Source: Pseudomonas tohonis
GTDB lineage: Bacteria > Pseudomonadota > Gammaproteobacteria > Pseudomonadales > Pseudomonadaceae
Assembly (NCBI RefSeq): GCF_012767755.2
Contig: NZ_AP023189.1
Location: forward strand, 3,908,001 to 3,972,000
Direction of reading: 5' to 3'
DNA length: 64,000 nt
Numbering within the stretch: position 1 is the first letter of the stretch; each line of letters opens with the position of its first letter. Below are positions 17,173 through 27,717 of this stretch, piece by piece. A program made the translations under genes and the position numbers. Below the pieces are notes generated by a model. It searched no databases, was not told where the DNA came from, and saw nothing but the letters and a program-made list of their open reading frames with translations.

Positions 17173-18228
17173 TCAGTCGGCCAGGGGAATCCACGGCGAG
17201 CGGGCGACGCTGGCCGACTCGCCGAAGGCCGGCAGCTTCTGCGCCAGGTCGCGCACGTTCTTCACATCCAGGTCCAGCAGCTGCTGGCGGGTAATCAGGG
17301 TGGCGGGCACCTGCACGCGGGGGCCGGTCTCTTCCCCGGCGATGCGCTGGGCCAGGGTGCGCACGCTGATGGCGCCGGCCACTTCCGGGTTCACCGCGGC
17401 GGTGGCGGCCCAGGCGCTGCCCGGCTCCTTCATGATCTGGATGTCGGCGGTGGAGATGTCGGCGCTGTAGATCTTCACCTGCTCGCCCAGGCCGGCTTCG
17501 TCGACAGCGATCTTGGCGCCTTTGGCGAACTCGTCGAAGGGCGCGAAGATCACCTGCAGGCCGGGGTTGGCGCGCAGCACGGCGCTGGCCTGGTCCGCCA
17601 CCGAGTTGGCGATGGGCGGGTTGAGGGTGCCGAAGCGGGCCTTCTCGACGATGCCCGGGTTGGCCGCCTTGACCTGGCGCCAGATCTCGTCGCGACGCTC
17701 CATGGGCGTGAAGCCGCCGATGAACACGTAGCCGGCCTGGAAGGCGTTGCCGTTGTCCTTCAGCGCCTGGTCCAGGGCCAGTTGCGCCAGGGCGTGGTGG
17801 TCCTGCTCGATCTGGGTCACGCCGGGGTTGCCCAGCTCGACGTCGAAGGCCACCACCTTGATGCCCTTGGCCACGGCCTTGTCGACGGTGTCCTTGAGGG
17901 TTTCCGCCAGGCCGAGCTGGACGATGATGCCGTCCACGCCCAGGTCGATCGCCTGCTCCAGCTGCTCGCGCTGGGTCGCTGCCCGCTGGCGGGCATCGAA
18001 CAGGCGCAGGTCGACGCCCAGGGCCCTGGACTGCTTCTCCACGCCGCGCAGGTAGGCCTCGGGGAAGTCGCCGGAGAACAGGTAGCCGACCAGGGCGATG
18101 CGTACGCCGCCCTTGTCGAAGGGGGCCGGGGCACCGTCGATGCCGGCGGCGCTGGCGCCGGAGGCGAGGGACAGGGCCAGGGCGCCGGCCGCGAGGCGAC
18201 GCAGGGCGCGGTTGATCAATGCAGGCAT
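17173..18228 (-). CDS. Ribose-type (periplasmic binding protein 1) ABC substrate-binding protein
   Basis: A 351-residue periplasmic binding protein with signal peptide ...LALSLASGASAAG. The fold follows RbsB/Peripla_BP_4: VRIALVGYLFSGDFPEAYLRGVE, LEQAIDLGVDGIIVQLG, KAVAKGIKVVAFDVEL and NPGLQVIFAPFDEFAKGAKIAVDEAG. It is third in an operon after ATPase and permease genes, so substrate import is its role. The ligand could be a sugar, but related Pseudomonas systems bind autoinducers, purines or other small molecules, and the ligand-contact residues are not diagnostic by eye. Confidence 0.88.
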   Translation of the reverse strand: MPALINRALRRLAAGALALSLASGASAAGIDGAPAPFDKGGVRIALVGYLFSGDFPEAYLRGVEKQSRALGVDLRLFDARQRAATQREQLEQAIDLGVDGIIVQLGLAETLKDTVDKAVAKGIKVVAFDVELGNPGVTQIEQDHHALAQLALDQALKDNGNAFQAGYVFIGGFTPMERRDEIWRQVKAANPGIVEKARFGTLNPPIANSVADQASAVLRANPGLQVIFAPFDEFAKGAKIAVDEAGLGEQVKIYSADISTADIQIMKEPGSAWAATAAVNPEVAGAISVRTLAQRIAGEETGPRVQVPATLITRQQLLDLDVKNVRDLAQKLPAFGESASVARSPWIPLAD

Positions 18229-18254
18229 GTCGGGTTCCTTTTTCTGAAGAGGGT

Positions 18255-19280
18255 TCAGCGCGCGCGTTGGGCGAGGCCGAAGGTGAACATCAGCGCCAGC
18301 ACCAGCACCGCGCCCTTGACGAAGTCCTGGGCGTAGTAAGGCGCGTTGAGCATGGTCAGGCCGTTGAGCAGGGTCGCCACCAGCAAGGCGCCGACCAGGG
18401 TGCCGAAGGCGTTGGGCTTGCGCGCGCCGAGCACGGCGAAGCCGATCAGTGCGGCGCCCAGGGCGTCGAGCACCAGGCCGTTGCCGGAGCTGACGTCGCC
18501 ACGCCCCAGGCGCGCCGCCAGCAGCAGCCCGCCGAGTGAGGCCAGGGAGGCGGAGAGCACGTAGGCCAGCAGCTTGTAGCGCTCCACCGGGGCACCGGCC
18601 AGGCGCGCCGCCCGCTCGTTGCCGCCGATGGCGTAGAACACCCGGCCGAAGCGCGTGCGTTCGAGGAATGCCCACACCAGCAGCGCCACCACCAGCATTA
18701 CGACCACGGGCACCGGCACCGTGTCCCACAGCCGCGCGCGGCCGAGGGCGAGGAAGGCGGCGCTGAAGCTGCCTGCGGCCTCGTCGCCGTTGGGCAGGGT
18801 CATGCCGACAGCGATGGAGCGGCCGCCGGTGGGGATCAGTTGCAGGCCGATGACCAGGAACATGCTGCCGAGGGTGGCGAGGATGTCCGGCACGCCCAGG
18901 CGCACGATGAGAAAGCCGTTGAGCAGCCCCACCAGCGCGCCGCAGGCCAGGCTGATGGCCACCGCCGGCAGCGGCCCCCAGCCGAGCACCACCATCACGT
19001 AGCTGGCGCACATCAGGCTCATGGCGGCCACCGCGCCGATGGACAGGTCCAGCCCGCCCACCGCCATGGTCAGGGTCACGCCCAGGGCCAGCAGCGCGAC
19101 GATGGACACCGACTGCAGGATGATGAACAGGTTGCCCACCCGCAGGAACGCCGGCTCCAGCACGGCGAACAGCACCAGGATCAGCCCCAGCACCAGCAAC
19201 AGGCCGTAGTGGATGGCCAGGCGCAGCAGCGTCGCCCCCAGGGGCGGGGTGAAGGTCGAGGGCGAAGAGGATTCAGGCAC
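18255..19280 (-). CDS. Ribose-type ABC transporter permease
   Basis: A 341-residue RbsC-family permease with 8-10 hydrophobic helices (LLLVLGLILVLFAVLEPAFL, SIVALLALGVTLTMAVGGLDLSIGAVAAMS). The family motif GGxDLSxGA is intact, as are NGFLIVRLGVPDILATLGS and AIGGNERAARLAGAPVERYK. I chose a GTG start at 19278-19280: AAGGAG lies 6-11 bp upstream, and the gene then overlaps the ATPase stop by 8 bp, the usual coupling in these operons. It forms the membrane channel for the neighbouring ATPase and binding protein. Confidence 0.87.
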   Translation of the reverse strand: MPESSSPSTFTPPLGATLLRLAIHYGLLLVLGLILVLFAVLEPAFLRVGNLFIILQSVSIVALLALGVTLTMAVGGLDLSIGAVAAMSLMCASYVMVVLGWGPLPAVAISLACGALVGLLNGFLIVRLGVPDILATLGSMFLVIGLQLIPTGGRSIAVGMTLPNGDEAAGSFSAAFLALGRARLWDTVPVPVVVMLVVALLVWAFLERTRFGRVFYAIGGNERAARLAGAPVERYKLLAYVLSASLASLGGLLLAARLGRGDVSSGNGLVLDALGAALIGFAVLGARKPNAFGTLVGALLVATLLNGLTMLNAPYYAQDFVKGAVLVLALMFTFGLAQRAR

Positions 19281-20844
19281 GCGCGGCTCCTTGGCGATGC
19301 GGGTAGTCGGAAAGGGGGTGCGCGGGGACGCCGGCCAGCTGCGCCACCAGGTCGGCGCGTTGCAGGCCGTCGTTGGCGTGGCCACCGACCACGGCGCCAT
19401 CGCGTACCACCAGGATGCGGTCGGCGATCTCCAGCGCCTCGTCGGGGTCGGTGCAGATCACCAGGGTGGCGCGGCCGGCGGCGCTGGCGCGGATGCGCGC
19501 ACCGATCTCGCGGCGGGCGCGGATGTCCACGCCCTGGAAAGGCTCGTCGAGGATCAGCACACGGCCCTCGCCGAGCAGCCAGCGGGCCAGCACCACCTTC
19601 TGCTGGTTGCCGCCGGAGAGGGTGTCCATGGGCACCTCGATGCCCGCGCACTTGATGCCCAGCGCCTGCACCTGGGCTTGCACCGCGTCGCGTTCGGCGC
19701 GGCGGTCGATGAACCCGGCGCGGCTGAAGCGCGCGAGAAACGGCAAGGTCAGGGTGCGCGCCAGGGAGAAGCCCGGCACCAGGGAACCGCGCGTGCGGTC
19801 CTCGGTGGCCATGAACACGCCCCCGGCGATGGCCTGGCGTGGCGAGGCCGGCGCCCAGGGCCGGCCGTCGAGGGTGATGCGCCCGGCAGCGGCGCGGCGC
19901 AGGCCGAACAGCAGCTCGGCGATCTCGCTCTTGCCGGCACCGAGCAGGCCGGTGAGCGCCACCACCTCGCCCTCGTGCAGGCTGAGGTCGAAGGGCGCGC
20001 CGCGCGCATCGAGCCGGCATCCGCGCACCGCCAGCACCTCGCGGCCGGGGGCGTGGCGCTCCAGCGTGACCGCCGCCAGGGCCGAGCCGAGCATCGCCAC
20101 CACGGCGGCGGCAAGGTCCAGCGGCGCGGCGAACTCGCCGGCCAGACGCCCATCGCGCAGGACGATGGCGCGGTCGGCGATGCGCTGCAGGTCGGACAGG
20201 CGATGGGAGATGTAGAGGATCGCCACGCCGCGCTGGCGCAGGCTGTCGATCAATGCGAACAGGCGCTCGGCCTCGCTGGCCGACAGCGATGCGGTGGGCT
20301 CGTCGAGGATCAGCAGGCGCGGCTCCAGCGCCAGGGCGCGGGCCAGCACCACCAGTTGCCGCTCGGCGGTGCCCAGCGATTCGATGGACGCATCCAGCGG
20401 CAGGTGCAGATCGAGCCCGGCGGCGATGTGCGCGGCGCGCTCACGCAACCGCCCCCGCCCGGCCCAGACGCCGTTGCCGGGCTGGCAGAGTTCGTCCAGC
20501 ACCAGGTTCTCCGCCACGCTGAGGCCCGGCACCACCGCATCGTCCACGTGCTGGTGTACGGCGACGATCCCGGCACGGCGCGCCGCCTGGGGGGAGGCGA
20601 AGCGCACCGCCCTGCCCTGCACCCGCAACTCGCCGGCGTCGTGGCCATGGCTGCCGGCGAGCACCTTGACCAGGGTCGACTTGCCGGCACCGTTGGCCCC
20701 CAGCAGCGCCACCACTTCCCCGGGAAACAGGTCGAGGTCGATGCCCTGGAGCACGGGGCTGGCGCCGAACGACTTGCCCAGTGCCCGGGCGCTGACCAGG
20801 GCACTGGCCAAGGCATCAGGGCGGGCGGCTATCGAAGCGGTCAT
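19273..20844 (-). CDS. Ribose-type ABC transporter ATP-binding protein (two ABC domains)
   Basis: About 523 residues with duplicated ATPase domains, as in RbsA/MglA. First half: Walker A GANGAGKST, then LGTAERQLVVLARALALEP and LLILDEPTASLS. Second half: degenerate P-loop LLGAGKSEIAELLFG, a strong LSGGNQQKVVLARWLL signature and LILDEPFQGVD. The weakened second P-loop is normal for the family. The ATG at 20842-20844 (GAGA upstream) is preferred over an upstream TTG that lacks a ribosome site. First gene of the operon; the preceding 20.9-21.0 kb AT-rich stretch probably holds its promoter. Confidence 0.9.
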   Translation of the reverse strand: MTASIAARPDALASALVSARALGKSFGASPVLQGIDLDLFPGEVVALLGANGAGKSTLVKVLAGSHGHDAGELRVQGRAVRFASPQAARRAGIVAVHQHVDDAVVPGLSVAENLVLDELCQPGNGVWAGRGRLRERAAHIAAGLDLHLPLDASIESLGTAERQLVVLARALALEPRLLILDEPTASLSASEAERLFALIDSLRQRGVAILYISHRLSDLQRIADRAIVLRDGRLAGEFAAPLDLAAAVVAMLGSALAAVTLERHAPGREVLAVRGCRLDARGAPFDLSLHEGEVVALTGLLGAGKSEIAELLFGLRRAAAGRITLDGRPWAPASPRQAIAGGVFMATEDRTRGSLVPGFSLARTLTLPFLARFSRAGFIDRRAERDAVQAQVQALGIKCAGIEVPMDTLSGGNQQKVVLARWLLGEGRVLILDEPFQGVDIRARREIGARIRASAAGRATLVICTDPDEALEIADRILVVRDGAVVGGHANDGLQRADLVAQLAGVPAHPLSDYPHRQGAARA

Positions 20845-20899
20845 GGAGATCTCGGCAGGCAACGGAAGGAATGCGTCAGGGACGGCGCTTTCAGCGGCA

Positions 20900-21158
20900 C
20901 CGCCTGGTTGATCGCATATAGCCTAAATAACCATTAATCCGATAAATAAATAACCGATTCGCATATGGATATAAGAGGCGCACGGGTGGCCGAGGCATCG
21001 GCAGGAACCGGAGTGATCCGTAGGTTGGGTTGAGGTACGAAGCCCCCCGCGAGGCCGGGTTCTGTCGTTGGTCGCAGCCAAGCGAAGCCGCGGAAAAAGT
21101 CGACTAATCTGCATAATCGAAGACCGCGACATCACGGAGCTACTCACCGGGAAGGAGG
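20900..21158. promoter_or_regulatory. Divergent promoter region, ABC operon / diguanylate cyclase
   Basis: Roughly 260 bp between divergent genes. 20915-20970 is strongly AT-rich (CATATAGCCTAAATAACCAT, GATAAATAAATAACCG) with paired GCATAT motifs (20915 and 20962), a likely promoter or operator for the leftward ABC operon. A strong AAGGAGG lies at 21152-21158 ahead of the GGDEF gene. No ORF or repeat recognised. Confidence 0.4.
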
Positions 21159-22247
21159 TTGAGCAACAATTCTCGCCGTCATGCGCCAGTGAAGTTCAGC
21201 ATGGAAAACCTACTGTCTCTTCTTTCTGAAACCGTTCCAGAAGCCAAGACGGTCGAGCAATTGACCCGTCCGTTGCTGACGCTGCTCAGCCGCGTCACCG
21301 GCATGGAATCGACCTACCTCACCACCATCGACCTCGACGCCGGCACCCAGCGTGTGGAGTTCGCCCGCAATACCGGGGAGATGGAGATACCCGAGGGGCT
21401 TTCAGTGCCCTGGGACGACACCCTCTGCAAGCGAGCGCTGACCGAGAACCGCCTCTTCTCGAACGACGTGTCCGAGTGCTGGGGGGATTCGGACGCGGCC
21501 AGGGCGCTGGGCATCCGCACCTATGCCAGCGCGCCGCTGCGAGCGCGCGACGGCCGTCTCCTGGGGACCATCTGCGCCGCCAGCTCCAACCAGATCGAGC
21601 ATGCCCCGGAAGTACAGCCGACGCTGATGCTGCTGTCCGGGCTGCTGAGCATTTCCCTGGAGCGGGAAATGCTCGTCGAGCAGTTGCAGAACAGCAACGC
21701 GGAGCTCGCCAGGCTGGCCCTGACCGACGCGCTGACCGGGCTGTGGAACCGCCGGGCCATCCTCGCCGAGATCCCGCGCCTGCTGGCGCTGGCCCAGCGC
21801 GAGGAGCGCTACCTGCTGGTGGGCGTGGTCGACCTCGACGGCTTCAAGTCGATCAACGACACCCACGGCCACCAGGCGGGGGACCTGTTCCTCGCCCAGG
21901 TGGCCAGGAACCTCCAGGGCAGCCTGCGCACCAGCGACATGCTGGGCCGCACCGGGGGCGACGAGTTCGTCGTCGTCGCCCTGGGCCCGCGTTCCGAGCA
22001 ACTGGACCTGGCGAGCGAGATGCTCCGCGCCGCCGAGCACCTGCAGCAGCGCCTGGCCAAGGCGACCCTCGGCCACTACGACATGGGCGGGGAGCAGGAG
22101 CGGCTCGACTACGCCGGTGCCAGCGCGGGCGTGGTGGCGTTGTTGCCGAACGGCATCGATGCCGAAGAGGCCATCCGCCGCGCGGACCGCGAGATGTACC
22201 GCATCAAGCAGCAACGCAAGCGCGACACCACCCCCACCCGCCACTGA
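21159..22247 (+). CDS. Cytosolic diguanylate cyclase, GAF-GGDEF
   Basis: Up to 362 residues. Residues about 25-180 form a GAF sensor (LLSRVTGMESTYLTTIDLD, VPWDDTLCKRAL, YASAPLRARDGRLLGTICAAS). Residues about 190-350 form a GGDEF domain (LTDALTGLWNRRAILAEIP, VVDLDGFKSINDTHGHQAGD, RTGGDEFVVV). The GGDEF active site is intact, so it should make cyclic-di-GMP. An inhibitory RxxD site (RTSD) sits exactly five residues before GGDEF, so product inhibition is likely. The start is uncertain: a TTG at 21159 abuts AAGGAGG too closely, and an ATG at 21201 has a weaker site; the domain content is the same either way. Confidence 0.88.
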   Translation: MSNNSRRHAPVKFSMENLLSLLSETVPEAKTVEQLTRPLLTLLSRVTGMESTYLTTIDLDAGTQRVEFARNTGEMEIPEGLSVPWDDTLCKRALTENRLFSNDVSECWGDSDAARALGIRTYASAPLRARDGRLLGTICAASSNQIEHAPEVQPTLMLLSGLLSISLEREMLVEQLQNSNAELARLALTDALTGLWNRRAILAEIPRLLALAQREERYLLVGVVDLDGFKSINDTHGHQAGDLFLAQVARNLQGSLRTSDMLGRTGGDEFVVVALGPRSEQLDLASEMLRAAEHLQQRLAKATLGHYDMGGEQERLDYAGASAGVVALLPNGIDAEEAIRRADREMYRIKQQRKRDTTPTRH

Positions 22248-22260
22248 AAGAAGGCTGCGC

Positions 22261-22473
22261 TCAGATCTTCGGGCCGATATGCCGGCGCAGCACCGCCAGT
22301 TCGATGAACTCCGGTGCCTGCACGGCATTGGCGCTCAACCCGGTGGCGGCCTCGCGCTTGGCCGCGCGGAGCAGCTGCTCGCGGTCCAGCCCCGCGTCCA
22401 GGGCGGCGGCCAGCACGGCCTCGAGGGCCACCCAGAGGGCATCGTTCACGGCGGTGTGGCGAATGTCTTCCAT
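22261..22473 (-). CDS. Small alpha-helical protein, paralogue of 47257-47469
   Basis: A 70-residue acidic/alanine-rich protein (MEDIRHTAVNDALWVALEAV...). AAAGGA lies just upstream of the ATG at 22471-22473. It aligns throughout with the 70-residue protein at 47257-47469: ALWxALEAxLAAAxxAGxxREQLLxAA near residues 12-38 and a shared C-terminal AxLRRHIGxxx. The similarity of two independent short ORFs is good evidence that both are translated. It converges with the diguanylate cyclase gene and is divergent from the hybrid histidine kinase. Function unknown. Confidence 0.75.
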   Translation of the reverse strand: MEDIRHTAVNDALWVALEAVLAAALDAGLDREQLLRAAKREAATGLSANAVQAPEFIELAVLRRHIGPKI

Positions 22474-22651
22474 CGGTCTCGTCCTTTGGCTGGAGAGAAA
22501 AAAGAGTAGACCAGTCGAGGTATCCCGCCCCTCGCCTTGCCGCCGGCCGAAGCGGCTGCTTTCTTCATACCGGCGCGCGGTACCGTGCCACGCGAACGGA
22601 ACGCCCTGGCCGCTTTGCCGCTCATAGTTGTTGACCGCACACGCGCAGAAC

Positions 22652-25240
<2,589 letters not shown>

Positions 25241-25263
25241 CGCCTCGACGAGGCGCGGGGTGA

Positions 25264-25596
25264 TCAACCCTGGCGGGCGGGGGCGCTGCCCGGCGGGACG
25301 CGCGGGTCGGACGTGGACGCGATGGCGGTGCCCTGCCGATGGATACGCCCGATGGGGACGCCGGCCTTGAGCAGCACCATGTCTTCGAAAATCTGCTTGC
25401 CCAGCTTCGCCAGGCGCCGACGGCTGCCGTACTCGGCGAGGGGTAACCCGGGGACCGAGAAGGCTTCGCCGGTCGCACCGTTGAGGATGTGCAGGGCGAA
25501 GCGGTCGTCACCCTCGAACGCCACGCTGACCTCGCAGCCCGGCAAGCGGCCCTGCAGGGTCATCTGGATATCCAGTGCGCTCGGTTGTCCGTGCAT
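25264..25596 (-). CDS. Conserved hypothetical small protein
   Basis: A 110-residue protein starting at the ATG 25594-25596, with GGAG about 10 bp upstream. Contains IQMTLQGRLPGCEVSVAFEGDDRFALHIL, then EAFSVPGLPLAEYGSRRRLAKLGKQIFEDM, and a polar proline-rich tail. No motif, signal peptide or membrane segment is recognised. It is convergent with the histidine kinase and upstream of a KGG gene on the same strand. Function not known. Confidence 0.65.
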   Translation of the reverse strand: MHGQPSALDIQMTLQGRLPGCEVSVAFEGDDRFALHILNGATGEAFSVPGLPLAEYGSRRRLAKLGKQIFEDMVLLKAGVPIGRIHRQGTAIASTSDPRVPPGSAPARQG

Positions 25597-25654
25597 GGAA
25601 CCTGCTCCATCCCGATGAAGCGAGGACCCGCCGCAGCGGGCCCCCTCTGCTGCA

Positions 25655-25822
25655 TCAGCTACGGCCACCATGGCTGTGCTGACCACCCTTGCGACCGGCC
25701 TCGGAAGCCTTCTCGCGGTCGTTGGCAAAATTGCCACCGCTGTTCTGGCCACCCTTGCGGCCCGCTTCGGATGCTTTCTCGCGGTCGTTGGCGAAGTTGC
25801 CGGGGTTCTTGTTGGAAGTCAT
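25655..25822 (-). CDS. KGG-repeat stress protein (YciG-like), two repeats
   Basis: A 55-residue protein made of two copies of the unit GNFANDREKASEAGRKGGQ followed by HSHGGRS. This is the KGG/stress-induced (Con-10, GsiB, YciG) family: highly hydrophilic and probably disordered. ATG at 25820-25822 with AGGAGA upstream. The KGG element shared with the two other KGG genes lies at 25890-25935, 68 bp before the start. A GC hairpin (about 25625-25642) follows the stop. The family accumulates under stationary-phase or desiccation stress; molecular role is unclear. Confidence 0.88.
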   Translation of the reverse strand: MTSNKNPGNFANDREKASEAGRKGGQNSGGNFANDREKASEAGRKGGQHSHGGRS

Positions 25823-25889
25823 GGAATGTCTCCTTCTGTGAACGGCCGGAATTGGCCTTCATGAGTTCTGATGGAGCCTGTCGCGAACA

Positions 25890-25935
25890 GTTCGCACTGA
25901 TTTCCGCTTCGCTAAGCCATTGATGGATAAACGGT
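25890..25935 (-). promoter_or_regulatory. Shared 46-bp KGG upstream element, copy 1
   Basis: Read on the minus strand it begins ACCGTTTATC, has central CTTAGCGAAGCG and ends TGCGAAC. It aligns without gaps to the elements at 27386-27431 and 34084-34129. All three end 68-69 bp before a KGG gene ATG. It is presumably a promoter core or activator site. Confidence 0.65.
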
Positions 25936-25956
25936 AATTCTGATGGGAAGGCGATA

Positions 25957-26175
25957 TCAGGCCGGGTCCCCGACCTTGTCCTGCGGATAGGCCAGCTCCT
26001 GCTCGACGGTTCCATCCGGGCGATGGACCCATACGCGGGCCGCATGGCCATCCAGCAGCTTGCCGGCCAGGGCCAGGATCTGCTCCCGGGTTTCGGTGGT
26101 GACGATGGTGCTGCCACTTCGTTCTTCCCGCAGGACCCACCCGTTGATGACGGGCAGGATGTGATAGCGGTTCAT
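25957..26175 (-). CDS. DUF2188 family protein
   Basis: A 72-residue protein (MNRYHILPVINGWVLREE) matching the DUF2188 pattern: a short beta-rich domain with a W-x-V/L core, then an alpha helix (TREQILALAGKLLDG) and a closing strand (ARVWVHRPDGTVEQELAYP). AGGAGA precedes the ATG at 26173-26175. It lies just upstream of the KGG gene on the same strand; the KGG element sits in the gap between them, so the KGG gene can be expressed alone. DUF2188 proteins often accompany stress genes. Function unknown. Confidence 0.82.
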   Translation of the reverse strand: MNRYHILPVINGWVLREERSGSTIVTTETREQILALAGKLLDGHAARVWVHRPDGTVEQELAYPQDKVGDPA

Positions 26176-26635
26176 GGTCTTCTCCTCAGCATTGCGCTGT
26201 GGGTGAAGCGCGCCAGCCAAAGCACGGACGCGCGATTCGGTAACAGGAAGGATCGGGAAGGACGCGAGCGAAGACTGCGGTACGCACCGGCGAAGGACTG
26301 ATCGGCCCTGCCACCCCAGGCGGTTCCAACCGGCACCGGCGCCTTGACGAAGGTGAGCGCACTGCTCGGCGGGAAGAGGCAGGCCGGGATGGGGCTTGCA
26401 TCAGATGGGAACCGGATGGGCCCAACTCGTTCAGGTCGATGACACCCGGGCCGGCAACGCAGCGACCGACGGTGGGCACCGGAGGGATCACGCTCGGGGC
26501 GCAGTGGCTTGCGCAGGGCGGCGTAGAGCGAAGCGAAACCCACGCGGTGGGCGTGACGGGGCGCGATCAATGCCCGAAAGGCACCGTGACCGAGGCTGCG
26601 CATCACGTTCCCAACAGCCAACGCAGACAGAGCCC
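26176..26635. other. Gap without convincing gene
   Basis: About 460 bp upstream of the DUF2188 gene. Frames are open on both strands but none has a good start or family match. Near 26523-26556 there is an AGAGCGAAGCGAAACCCACG repeat, a version of which recurs at about 62340-62372. The rest shows no structure I can name. Confidence 0.4.
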
Positions 26636-26875
26636 ATGCGTTTGACAGCGAATGGCGGCAGCTCCTTGATATGCCCAGGAGTAACCCTGCACGACCGCCA
26701 CCGCGACCCGGATGCCACCCCGCTACGCGCCCGCATGACCTGGACCAGCCAGCAGGTGAACGTGCTCAAGTGGCAGGGCGACCTGTGGATCGCCCGGCGT
26801 GACCTGCCGGTGTTCCTCGCCGCCCACGATCACCCCGCGTTGAGCGACGAGCCGAGCTGGATGCGGATGCGCTGA
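26636..26875 (+). CDS. Hypothetical small protein
   Basis: Possible 79-residue protein beginning MRLTANGGSSLICPGVTLHD. An alternative ATG at 26738 would give only 46 residues starting MTWTSQQVNVLKWQGDLWIA. The C-terminal part (VLKWQGDLWIARRDLPVFLAAHD) reads like real coding sequence, but there is no clear ribosome site for the longer form. No family recognised; kept as tentative. Confidence 0.35.
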   Translation: MRLTANGGSSLICPGVTLHDRHRDPDATPLRARMTWTSQQVNVLKWQGDLWIARRDLPVFLAAHDHPALSDEPSWMRMR

Positions 26876-26895
26876 TTGCCAGCACGGACGCCACC

Positions 26896-26938
26896 AAAAA
26901 AAATCCACCGCGGGCCAAGTGGAGTGCCCGGGGTGGAT
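26896..26938 (-). terminator. Rho-independent terminator
   Basis: On the minus strand ATCCACC plus CGGGC pair with their complements around a 10-nt loop, followed immediately by eight Ts. It lies 57 bp downstream of the PLDc_N-domain gene (26996-27220) and should end that transcript. Confidence 0.8.
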
Positions 26939-26995
26939 AAGGAGGTGAAGGTGACACACCCGGCTCGGCTCATCGCCGAGCGGGTGGAATTCCGG

Positions 26996-27220
26996 CTACT
27001 TGCTGTGCTCCGGCGACGAGGGGCCGCTGACCACGCCGCGAGGCCCGGCGATGCCCCAGTAGACCAGGCCGAGTATGGGGAAGATCGAGATGCCCAGCGC
27101 CCACAGGGCCTTGGTGCCCACGGTCTTGTCGCTGCGGAAGACGCTGATGATGGCCCACAGGTCCAGCAGGATCAGGATCGCCGCCATGGCGATCCAGAAG
27201 TAGGAAAAGGGTTCTGACAT
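26996..27220 (-). CDS. PLDc_N-domain small membrane protein
   Basis: A 74-residue protein with two hydrophobic helices (YFWIAMAAILILLDLWAII, about 7-25, and ALWALGISIFPILGLVYWGIAGPRG, about 38-62). The I-FPILGxVYWxxAGPRG ending is typical of the PLDc_N (phospholipase D nuclease N-terminal-like) membrane domain, here alone without the catalytic part. GGAGG precedes the ATG at 27218-27220. It ends in a good terminator at 26896-26938. Divergent from the second KGG gene. Likely a small inner-membrane stress protein; role unknown. Confidence 0.8.
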   Translation of the reverse strand: MSEPFSYFWIAMAAILILLDLWAIISVFRSDKTVGTKALWALGISIFPILGLVYWGIAGPRGVVSGPSSPEHSK

Positions 27221-27385
27221 GAGAGGGTCCTCCGTCGTGGATCGATGAGCTGTCGGAGGCAACGCCGTGCCATCCACATACCCGGTTGGAAGGCCCATCC
27301 GCCTGCAGGTTCAGGAAATCGACCCGTCCCGGACGCTCGCGACATCCTCCGCACATCACCGCGCCATCGCCCAGCCATCAGAAAA

Positions 27386-27431
27386 ACCGCTTGTCGATCA
27401 GTGGGTTAGCGAAGCGCGAAGCGAGTCGAAC
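27386..27431 (+). promoter_or_regulatory. Shared 46-bp KGG upstream element, copy 2
   Basis: Begins ACCGCTTGTC, centre GTTAGCGAAGCG, end GTCGAAC. It is the most diverged of the three copies but keeps the core and the 69-bp distance to the KGG ATG at 27500. A further downstream TCAGAACTCA is shared with copy 1. Confidence 0.65.
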
Positions 27432-27499
27432 AATTTCCGCCGGCCCCGCTCAGAACTCAGGTAAGGCCAACCCCGGCCTGCCACCTAAGGAGTAGAACC

Positions 27500-27670
27500 A
27501 TGAGCAACAAGAACCCTGGCAACTTCAGCAACGACCGTGAAAAAGCCTCCGAAGCCGGCCGCAAAGGCGGGCAGAACAGCGGCGGCAATTTCGCCAACGA
27601 CCGCGAGCGCGCTTCCGAGGCGGGCCGCAAGGGCGGCCAGAAGAGCCACGGCGGTGGTCGTAGCTCGTAA
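27500..27670 (+). CDS. KGG-repeat stress protein (YciG-like), two repeats
   Basis: A 56-residue hydrophilic protein with two KGG units (GNFSNDREKASEAGRKGGQ and GNFANDRERASEAGRKGGQ), then KSHGGGRSS. AAGGAG lies 8 bp before the ATG. Nearly the same sequence as the product of 25655-25822. Preceded by the shared element and followed by a GC-rich stem-loop (27681-27714). Probably disordered, cytosolic, and made in stationary phase or under osmotic/oxidative stress by analogy with E. coli YciG. Confidence 0.9.
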   Translation: MSNKNPGNFSNDREKASEAGRKGGQNSGGNFANDRERASEAGRKGGQKSHGGGRSS

Positions 27671-27680
27671 TCCGTAGTAC

Positions 27681-27714
27681 GGGCCCAGGCTCCGCTCAGG
27701 CGGAGCCCGGGCCG
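27681..27714. terminator. GC-rich stem-loop between convergent genes
   Basis: GGCTCCGC-TCAG-GCGGAGCC extended by flanking GGGCC pairs, located between the convergent KGG and carboxylate-amine ligase genes. There is no long T-run on either strand, so termination is likely but not certain. Confidence 0.5.
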
Positions 27715-27717
27715 CAT

